Assembly: GCF_002221595.1 (NCBI RefSeq)
Contig: NZ_NHMP01000001.1
Span: forward strand, 186,001-250,000
Direction of reading: 5' to 3'
Origin: Turicimonas muris
Lineage (GTDB): Bacteria; Pseudomonadota; Gammaproteobacteria; Burkholderiales; Burkholderiaceae_F
Length of the DNA: 64,000 nucleotides
In this document: positions 58,223 to 64,000 of the stretch, in pieces
Numbering within the stretch: the first letter of the stretch is position 1
Layout: each line of letters begins with the position of its first letter
Position numbers and translations under genes: made by a program
The notes under the pieces: model-generated
The model's database searches: none
What the model saw: the letters and a program-made list of their open reading frames with translations, nothing else
What the model was told of the DNA's origin: nothing

Positions 58223-59149
58223 TTACTGCTGTTTTACAAAAACACTTTGAGCGAGTAATGCAAAGAAGGGCTGAGCCTTCTGCATGGCTTCCTGAAGCTG
58301 CAGTTCAGTTTGATCTGATTTCTTGGTAATTTCGGCCGCTAACAAAATAGTCTTGTCTTCGAGAGGAACTGCATAATAGGTTACTGCGTTTTTCGACTCA
58401 GATGTCACAGGGTACTCTAAATATTTAATCTGAGAGTTTCCCAATTTCTTTGCCGTTGTGCCGGGTTTGTCTTTTTCCAAACCTGCCATAATACTGTCAA
58501 CGGTTGCACCCTCCGGAGTGCTGATCAGGGAGACTGCGTATGGCCCGTCGCCGGATTCGCTTCTCCATGTCATCAATGTTGTTCCGTTAGCATTCAGATC
58601 TTGGCTGACATCCCACGAAATCGGAAGCTGGACGGTCAGAGGTGTTTCCAATCCTTTAACTTGGACATTGACCGTCTTGCGGTAACCTGCCTGCCATTCG
58701 TCCATCGGGTTTGGATAACGCATGGATAGGAGGTAAGGGACGAGCGGATCGATAACTTTTTCCTCGGTACCGGCCTTGAAGTTGTTAATCCAGGTTTCAG
58801 CCTTATCCATTCTTTCTTTACTGAAAGTATCATTCATCCATTTTGTGACTTGGTCTTTGGCTTCTCCTCCCTTCTCAAGTCCCTGCTGCCACTTTTCTTT
58901 AAATTGGTCTTTGATGCCAGGCCACTTTTCTTTCAGTTCCTGAGAATATTTGTCTACTTCGCCAGGGGTTTTGTCTGCCCAATTCTTTACGGTATCCGTT
59001 ATGGAATCTAAGAAAGAGGTTGCTTTTTGACCGAAGCTTTCAGCAGCAGGAGCATTTTGGACTGCTGCCGGCGCATCGGACGCGGTTTGGGCCTGAACTG
59101 AAGAAAGAGCGGCTGCTGCAAGCACTGCAAGCAAAGTCTTCTGATACAT
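58223..59149 (-). CDS. Exported protein of unknown function
   Basis: I do not recognise this 308-residue protein. It begins with a clear signal peptide (KTLLAVLAAAALSSVQAQ). Residues about 35-120 form a long amphipathic helical region rich in K, E, W and Q, with phrases such as FLDSITDTVKNWADK and KDQFKEKWQQGLEKG, resembling apolipoprotein-like or membrane-surface helices. The C-terminal half (about 150-300) looks globular, with a WRSESGDGPYAVSLISTPEG segment. The ATG has AAGGAAA upstream. It is a single-gene unit ended by a strong terminator. Confidence 0.75.
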   Translation of the reverse strand: MYQKTLLAVLAAAALSSVQAQTASDAPAAVQNAPAAESFGQKATSFLDSITDTVKNWADKTPGEVDKYSQELKEKWPGIKDQFKEKWQQGLEKGGEAKDQVTKWMNDTFSKERMDKAETWINNFKAGTEEKVIDPLVPYLLSMRYPNPMDEWQAGYRKTVNVQVKGLETPLTVQLPISWDVSQDLNANGTTLMTWRSESGDGPYAVSLISTPEGATVDSIMAGLEKDKPGTTAKKLGNSQIKYLEYPVTSESKNAVTYYAVPLEDKTILLAAEITKKSDQTELQLQEAMQKAQPFFALLAQSVFVKQQ

Positions 59150-59266
59150 AATAAAATTTCCTTTTTATTAATCGGATAAAAGAAGAGTACACGTTCTTAG
59201 CTAAAGCTTCGAACTTCAACTCTCAAAAAGAACACTCCGAATCGTTTTTTGTTAAAGGTCTTTTCA

Positions 59267-59689
59267 ATGGTTTTCCGCTGGCAAATTTGGTTTTTAATTT
59301 CTTTCCTGGCCGTGGCCTCCTGGAGTTTGTCCAATTCTATGAATTCTTTTGGAGAAGGAGAAGCGCTGGGGGAAGCCAACTGGGAATATGCCATCAAACA
59401 AGACTTCCCGTCCTTGGAAGCCTTCTGTCAGAAAAAAGGGTTAACCTCGACTGCAAAAGACCCTGCCGTCTATACCGCAGCTCCTTTTTCCGACGAAAAT
59501 CCTTTGTTTTGTTCTCCGACTTTAGAGCAAGCAAAAGCTTCTTACGGACTGTTTGTTCAAACTCAAGCAAGAAAAGCTAGCATTCGACTAACTTTTCAAT
59601 TTATCGGCTGCTGGATAGCTATTCTTCTTGTCAGTTTCGGCGCGATGAAGTTCATCAATAGAAATCAGAATAAGAAGAAATCTAATTAG
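59267..59689 (+). CDS. Small membrane protein of unknown function
   Basis: The 140-residue protein has a transmembrane or signal segment at residues 5-22 and a second one near 110-128, with a hydrophilic stretch of about 85 residues between that contains two cysteines (LEAFCQKK and NPLFCSPT). These could form a disulfide if the loop is periplasmic. The ATG at 59267 is preceded by AAGG; an in-frame TTG at 59249 lies upstream of that site. The family is not recognised. Its stop overlaps the convergent thiE by 4 bp. Confidence 0.65.
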   Translation: MVFRWQIWFLISFLAVASWSLSNSMNSFGEGEALGEANWEYAIKQDFPSLEAFCQKKGLTSTAKDPAVYTAAPFSDENPLFCSPTLEQAKASYGLFVQTQARKASIRLTFQFIGCWIAILLVSFGAMKFINRNQNKKKSN

Positions 59690-60321
59690 TCACCATCTTT
59701 GATTTCTGCCCTGAGTTTTTTAGTCGCTTCGTAGGGTGAGGCGGCTCCGCAGATAGCAGAGACGACAGCGATACCGTCAACGCCGGTCAGCATCGTCTCT
59801 TTGGCGTTAGATTCGTTAATTCCGCCGATAGCGACCACCGGTAAGGAGGTTTGCTTCTTGAGTGCTTTAAGCTCTTGGAGCCCGATAGCTTTGCCGGCGT
59901 CCTTTTTAGTGGTTGTCGCAAATACCGGACCAATGCCCAAATAATCAACATCCTCAGTTACCGTCTGCATTTCTTCTTGGCTGCCGACGGAAAGACCGAT
60001 GATGACATTTTTTCCCATCAGCTTTCTGACTTCATTTACAGGCAAATCTGCTTGACCCACATGAACACCGTCGGCTCTGCAAATTAAAGCGATGTCGAGA
60101 TGGTCGTCAATGATTAAAGGCACACCGGTTCCGCAAAGGGCCTTTTTTAACAGGAGTGCGGCATCGAGCTGCTTGCGCTTTTTCCATTCAGGCGCACGCA
60201 GCTGAACAACAGTGGCACCGCCGCGAACAGCCTCTAAGGCGGTTTCAACCATCTGTTCCGGCGTCGGACACAGATTGGCGTCCAAAACTAGATATAAAGA
60301 CAGATCGATTGGATTAGGCAT
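59686..60321 (-). CDS. thiE: Thiamine-phosphate synthase
   Basis: ThiE couples HMP-pyrophosphate with HET-phosphate to thiamine phosphate. It is a TIM-barrel protein of 211 residues with GATVVQLRAPEWKKR, LIIDDHLDIAL, ADGVHVGQADLPV, DYLGIGPVFATTTKKDAG and AIGGINESNA, covering the phosphate and Mg sites. Its start overlaps thiM by 8 nt, so the two are coupled. The convergent small membrane protein gene overlaps its end by 4 bp. Confidence 0.95.
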   Translation of the reverse strand: MPNPIDLSLYLVLDANLCPTPEQMVETALEAVRGGATVVQLRAPEWKKRKQLDAALLLKKALCGTGVPLIIDDHLDIALICRADGVHVGQADLPVNEVRKLMGKNVIIGLSVGSQEEMQTVTEDVDYLGIGPVFATTTKKDAGKAIGLQELKALKKQTSLPVVAIGGINESNAKETMLTGVDGIAVVSAICGAASPYEATKKLRAEIKDGD

Positions 60322-61108
60322 TGAAGTCTTCCGGTTTTAAGTTGTACAGGGCGTCCAGGTAGGCGGCATGGAAAGACCCCGGGCCTTTAGAGTCAGACGC
60401 TGCTTTTTCGGAGGCCTTTTTTACATAGGCGCAACAAGCGGCTGCGGCTTCAAGTTTGCTATCCGTACTGCTGATGAAGGCGGCAATTAAAGTAGACAAA
60501 GAGCAGCCGGTTCCGACAACCTTCGTAATCAACGGGTTCCCGCCTTCAGCGGAATAGGTGGTAGTGCCGTCCGTGATGTAATCTGTCCGGCCGGTAACGA
60601 CCACGATGGAAGAATAGTGCTCAGCCAGTTCAACGGCAGCCTGAAGGGCAGAATCAGAGGAATCCATACTGTCTACACCTTTTCCGCCGGAGCCTTGCCC
60701 TGCAAGAAATTTGATTTCAGAAGCATTGCCGCGAATTACGTCGGGGCCGGTTCTCATCAATTCAAAGATGATTTTGTCACGCCAAACGAGGGCCCCCGCA
60801 GCCACCGGATCTAAGATCCATGGTTTACCTAATTCTCTGGCTTTTCGGGCGGCCGCTTTCATGATTTGGACACGCATTGAAAACGGCGTCCCGACATTGA
60901 TGGACAGACCATCGCAGATGCCGACAAAGTCTTCCGCCTCGCCTTCTCCGACAACCATGGCAGGAGAGGCGCCTGCAGCTAACAAAACATTAGCGGTAAT
61001 TTCTTGGACCACTTCATTGGTCACACAATGAATCAAAGGATTCTTTCTTCTAACGAGACTTAAATATTCAGCTACTGAAGAGCCGGGGATGAACTGGACA
61101 GCGGTCAT
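60314..61108 (-). CDS. thiM: Hydroxyethylthiazole kinase
   Basis: ThiM phosphorylates the thiazole moiety in thiamine salvage. The 264-residue protein has PLIHCVTNEVVQEITANVLLAAGASPAM, LDPVAAGALVWR, VIRGNASEI, VVTGRTDYI and the catalytic GTGCSLSTLIAAF. It is the first gene of thiM-thiE. Upstream lies a structured 100-nt region that lacks the conserved TPP riboswitch elements. No strong ribosome-binding site precedes the ATG at 61108. Confidence 0.95.
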   Translation of the reverse strand: MTAVQFIPGSSVAEYLSLVRRKNPLIHCVTNEVVQEITANVLLAAGASPAMVVGEGEAEDFVGICDGLSINVGTPFSMRVQIMKAAARKARELGKPWILDPVAAGALVWRDKIIFELMRTGPDVIRGNASEIKFLAGQGSGGKGVDSMDSSDSALQAAVELAEHYSSIVVVTGRTDYITDGTTTYSAEGGNPLITKVVGTGCSLSTLIAAFISSTDSKLEAAAACCAYVKKASEKAASDSKGPGSFHAAYLDALYNLKPEDFNA

Positions 61109-61131
61109 TACTTTTAGCAGAGTAAATAATA

Positions 61132-61200
61132 AAGCACCAAGTTTAAGACGAAGTTTCTAAGAAAAATAGAAACCAAGCAACCGGGTGCTTCAATTAGGCA
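61132..61200 (-). promoter_or_regulatory. Structured leader upstream of thiM
   Basis: An outer stem AAGCACC (61132-61138) with GGTGCTT (61194-61200) encloses an inner perfect stem GTTTCTA/TAGAAAC (61153-61159 and 61167-61173). It lies in the 101-bp TauE-thiM gap. I do not find the CTGAGA core of the thi box. It may instead be a terminator of the permease gene. Confidence 0.4.
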
Positions 61201-61209
61201 GAAAACTTT

Positions 61210-62025
61210 TTACCAAGCCAAATAGGCTTGTCTAAGCATGTAAACGCAAATGCAGCAGAGCAAGCAGGCAAAGCATTTTTTGAGAGGCTTCACATCGATG
61301 GAGTGAGCTACTTTTGCGCCGACAGGTGCCAAAAGAACGCTTGGAATAGCCAGAGCAAACAAAGCAGGGATGCAGATGTAGCCGATATCGATCGGCCATT
61401 GTGGAAGTCCTTGGACGTTCCAGCCGCTGATAATGTAGCCCATAGTACCGAATAAAGCGATTGGGAATCCCAGGGCCGCACTGGTAGCCACAGCATTGTG
61501 CATTTTGACATTGCACCAAATCATCCAGGGGACGGAAATAAAGCCTCCGCCGGCACCTACCAAGGCCGAAAGGACACCGATAATGGTACCGACAAATATG
61601 CGTCCGATATTTCCGGGAAGTTCCCTGTCAGCTTTCGGAGGTTTGTTCATAAACATCTTGAACGCAGAAAAACCAACGAAGCAGCAGAAAATTAAAGAGA
61701 TCCAAAATGTGGAAAGAAGGCTGGCAATCTGTGCGCCAAGCAAAGCCCCGAGCAAGATGCCGGGTGCGACCGATGCGACTACATTCCATAGAACGGCGCC
61801 TCTTTTATGATGGGCACGAACTGAGGAGATGGAAGTAAAGGTGATGGTTGCCAAGGAAGTGGCGATGGCAACGTGAACAATATGATCGTGTGGGATGAGC
61901 GAAGCAGGGATGAGCATGATCAGGAAAGGCGTCATAATCATTCCGCCACCGATCCCTAAAAGACCTGCTAAAAATCCAGTGCAACATCCTAATGCAGCGA
62001 GGAGCGCAATTGTTTGTAATTCCAC
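61210..62025 (-). CDS. TauE/SafE family permease (sulfite/anion exporter type)
   Basis: The 271-residue inner-membrane protein has about eight transmembrane helices and the duplicated family motif, seen as GLLGIGGGMIMTPFL and LVGAGGGFISVPWMIW. The start is GTG at 62025, preceded by AGAGG at 5-nt spacing; the frame is open a further 36 codons but without a good site. The substrate is not predictable; family members move sulfonates, sulfite or other organic anions. It lies between the thi operon and the malonate regulator, divergent from the latter, so an anion role linked to malonate is possible but unproven. Confidence 0.88.
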   Translation of the reverse strand: MELQTIALLAALGCCTGFLAGLLGIGGGMIMTPFLIMLIPASLIPHDHIVHVAIATSLATITFTSISSVRAHHKRGAVLWNVVASVAPGILLGALLGAQIASLLSTFWISLIFCCFVGFSAFKMFMNKPPKADRELPGNIGRIFVGTIIGVLSALVGAGGGFISVPWMIWCNVKMHNAVATSAALGFPIALFGTMGYIISGWNVQGLPQWPIDIGYICIPALFALAIPSVLLAPVGAKVAHSIDVKPLKKCFACLLCCICVYMLRQAYLAW

Positions 62026-62286
62026 TTGAACCTCTTTTCTTGTGTAACTTGTGTCTTGGGAAAGTTTTAGTAATAGAAAACTAATCAGAAATATAACGCC
62101 TAGATACTGATGATTACGGGACTGAAAGGACAAGATTCGGGAAAAATCGGATTTTCTCTTTTCCTCGGAAGTGCTATCACCTCTTCTTGGAGCGGGTGAA
62201 TTTAACAGGAATGAATCCGGAGTTCTCTCTTTGCTTCTCAGGAATCGCCGATCCAGGTCTATGAGAGAAAAATAAGGCTGATAAAA

Positions 62287-63234
62287 ATGAACAAAGATTA
62301 CTTTGAAGGATTTCGTCTGAATGAAGAAATTACCTTAAGGAAGATAGAGATATTTTTATCTTTTATGGAAACAGGAAATTTAGGCAGAACTGCGGAAGCT
62401 TTGGATATGAGTTCGGTCAGTATTCACCGGGCGCTTCATTCTTTGGAAGACGGTTTAGGCTGTCCTCTGTTTTCCCATCGCGGTCGGCTGCTGCGTCCTC
62501 TCGAAACCGCCAAGCTTTTTCAATCTCATTGTCAAGAAGTTATAGATCATCTGACTCATGCGGTTGAACTAACAAAAATTGCCGGCGGTGTCGGCAGTCC
62601 CTTGGTGAAAGTGGGAACTTTGTACTCCCTGACCATCCGCACGCTTCCTTATTTGATCAATGCTTCGAAATTGCGTCGCCCCGGGATCGAGTTTGAATTA
62701 ACAATGGGCTCTAATGAGAAACTGCTGTCTAAGCTTGACAGAAATGAGTTGGACCTTATTGTTATTGCTTTAGATGAGCAAAGCGATCTGCCAAGTCATT
62801 TTGAAATCCTGCCACTCTTTGTTGACGAACTTTTTCTTGCCACTCCCGCTTGGATGAAAATCCACACTCAAGAGGCCGTTCCTTTGTCGGCCTTTGAGAA
62901 TGAACGGTTCATCACCTTGGCACCCGGGTTCGCCACTTATGAAGATTTTCGGCAGCTTTTTAAGAAAGCTGATATTTCTCCTAAACACATTACCGAAGTA
63001 AAAGACATTTTTTCCGCTTTAAGTTTAGTAAACGCGGGAGTCGGTGTTTCCATTCTTCCCGGCAGAATGTCTGCCGTTTATCCGGATACCGTTAATTTTA
63101 TTCCGCTTCAGCCTCCATGCCGTAGAAGTCAATCCATCACAATGGTATTTAAGCGCAGCAGACAGCATGAGCCGAATATCTTGGCTCTGGTAGCTGAAGG
63201 AAGAATGTTTGCGCGAAGTCTACGAAATAAATAG
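62287..63234 (+). CDS. mdcR: LysR family transcriptional regulator, MdcR-like
   Basis: The 315-residue regulator has an N-terminal winged helix-turn-helix (about 16-75: LRKIEIFLSFMETGNLGRTAEALDMSSVSIHRALHSLEDGLG) and a periplasmic-binding-type effector domain (about 105-300). The starting phrase and its position directly beside mdcH point to MdcR, the activator of malonate decarboxylase genes. Its stop lies 3 bp from the convergent mdcH stop. The ATG is at 62287. Its promoter should be within 62026-62286, shared with the TauE gene. Confidence 0.82.
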   Translation: MNKDYFEGFRLNEEITLRKIEIFLSFMETGNLGRTAEALDMSSVSIHRALHSLEDGLGCPLFSHRGRLLRPLETAKLFQSHCQEVIDHLTHAVELTKIAGGVGSPLVKVGTLYSLTIRTLPYLINASKLRRPGIEFELTMGSNEKLLSKLDRNELDLIVIALDEQSDLPSHFEILPLFVDELFLATPAWMKIHTQEAVPLSAFENERFITLAPGFATYEDFRQLFKKADISPKHITEVKDIFSALSLVNAGVGVSILPGRMSAVYPDTVNFIPLQPPCRRSQSITMVFKRSRQHEPNILALVAEGRMFARSLRNK

Positions 63235-63237
63235 GCC

Positions 63238-64000
63238 TTACTGCATAAATTCGAGCTGATCGAAGATTTCTTCCACTTTCATGGTTTGGACGCTGATGCA
63301 TAAACTTTCCAAGAATGCTTTTTTAGTTAGTCCTGTCAACGTTTCTCCGGGAGGCATTTCAATTGCAACATTGCAGCCTCTTTGGAAAACACTGACCATC
63401 GCTTCATGCCATTGGGTTCGGCGGCACATATTAAAGAGAAGATCTTCTTTGAGTTTTTCGGGATCAAAAATCGCCCGGCCGGTAGAGCCGCTGATGTAAG
63501 TGATGCGGGGTCTGGACAATTCAACATTAGAAAATTCTTCGGCTAATGCGTTTGCGGCACTGTTAAGAAGTTCACAGTGTGAGGGAACAGTAATTTTAAT
63601 GCGGACGCATTTGACTGCCCCTGCTTTTAGGGCGGCCGCGGAGGCATTACTCATGTTTTCATTGCTGCCTGCGACAACGATTTGGTCTTCAGCGTTGTAA
63701 TTGGCGATGAAGCAGCCGGTATCGGTACAAATTTGCTCAACTTTTCCTAACGTCAATCCGACGACTGCAGTCAAACCGTATCCGGTTGGATAGGCCTCCT
63801 GCATCAGGGTTCCTCTCCTATAAACTATTTTTAGCGCGGTTTGCATCGGCAAAGCACCTGCTATCACAGCAGCGGGAAAGGCACCGATGGACAGTCCAGC
63901 AGTAAAAGACGGTTTTATGCCTTTTTGAATGAAGTCATTAGCCCAACTGACGCCGCAAATAAGAAGGGAAGCCTGAACATTAGCGTTGTGTTGGAGCGCT
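63238..64000 (-). CDS. mdcH: Malonate decarboxylase epsilon subunit (ACP acyltransferase), 3' part
   Basis: MdcH loads malonyl onto the acyl-carrier subunit of malonate decarboxylase. The frame runs off the right edge. Visible near the edge is GLSIGAFPAAVIAG with the nucleophilic Ser in GLSIG, replacing GHSLG of FabD, a known MdcH trait. Further on come IVAGSNENMSNA and the active-site His in KITVPSHCELLNSAA. No start is needed in the window; internal GTG codons are not true starts. The gene should be the last of an mdc operon read leftward from outside. Confidence 0.88.
   Translation of the reverse strand, partial: ALQHNANVQASLLICGVSWANDFIQKGIKPSFTAGLSIGAFPAAVIAGALPMQTALKIVYRRGTLMQEAYPTGYGLTAVVGLTLGKVEQICTDTGCFIANYNAEDQIVVAGSNENMSNASAAALKAGAVKCVRIKITVPSHCELLNSAANALAEEFSNVELSRPRITYISGSTGRAIFDPEKLKEDLLFNMCRRTQWHEAMVSVFQRGCNVAIEMPPGETLTGLTKKAFLESLCISVQTMKVEEIFDQLEFMQ

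Overview
The window looks like a piece of a betaproteobacterial chromosome of moderate GC content (mid-40s percent by eye). Its gene order is typical of Burkholderiales: clpA/clpS/csp next to dut-coaBC-lspA-ileS-ribF, then purN-rsmB, rpmB-rpmG, ispH, and rpsU-yqeY-dnaG-rpoD. The low GC, the exported flavin-type redox proteins and the malonate decarboxylase edge suggest a host-associated Sutterellaceae relative (Sutterella/Parasutterella type). That placement is inference.

Layout. 1-325 is the 5' part of lpxK on the minus strand. 326-770 is an AT-rich divergent intergenic region with five same-orientation DnaA-box-like 9-mers, the best candidate here for a replication origin or other DnaA-controlled site. 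771-19241 is dense housekeeping: xseA, sodB, a DUF192 protein, csp, clpSA, the ribF-ileS-lspA-coaBC-dut operon, purN, rsmB, rpmB-rpmG, ispH, ybaK, tsaD and rpsU. 19263-24462 holds yqeY, dnaG and an rpoD with a histone-H1/AT-hook-like N-terminal extension. A tRNA-Ile(CAT) follows, then a small operon for a Tat-exported DUF362 protein and an exported flavodoxin. 26915-36227 carries a family II pyrophosphatase, hemC, hemD, nadE-glnB, an Smr protein, trxB and ftsK. 36454-38691 holds a protein of unknown family, a GNAT acetyltransferase and a divergent ion channel.

38867-47013 is the only visibly mobile part. An IS4-superfamily element (IS1634-like) lies between tRNA-Leu(CAA) and tRNA-Thr(CGT). 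After tsaE-amiC-fba-dgkA there is an IS1182-family element. Both transposase genes look intact. From 47030 to 62025 most genes are on the minus strand: purB, lemA with two TPM-domain genes, a nitroreductase, murI, a DMT transporter, a pseudouridine synthase, tsaC, purK-purE-purC, an exported protein of unknown function, thiM-thiE and a TauE/SafE permease. A KynB-like hydrolase and a small membrane protein are on the plus strand. The window ends with an MdcR-like LysR regulator and the 3' part of mdcH, so a malonate decarboxylase cluster should lie just to the right.

How the genes work together. Several pathways are partly represented: t6A tRNA modification (tsaD, tsaE, tsaC), purine synthesis (purN, purB, purC, purE, purK), haem synthesis (hemC, hemD), replication and transcription initiation (dnaG, rpoD, rpsU), proteolysis (clpS, clpA), thiamine salvage (thiM, thiE) and nitrogen/NAD metabolism (nadE, glnB). 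Most of the window is ordinary core genome. I see no CRISPR array, prophage or recognisable defence system. The items most worth a second look are the DnaA-box cluster, the exported flavodoxin/DUF362 pair, the channel with an altered selectivity filter, the RpoD extension, the start-codon hairpin in the IS1182 element and the structured leader before thiM.
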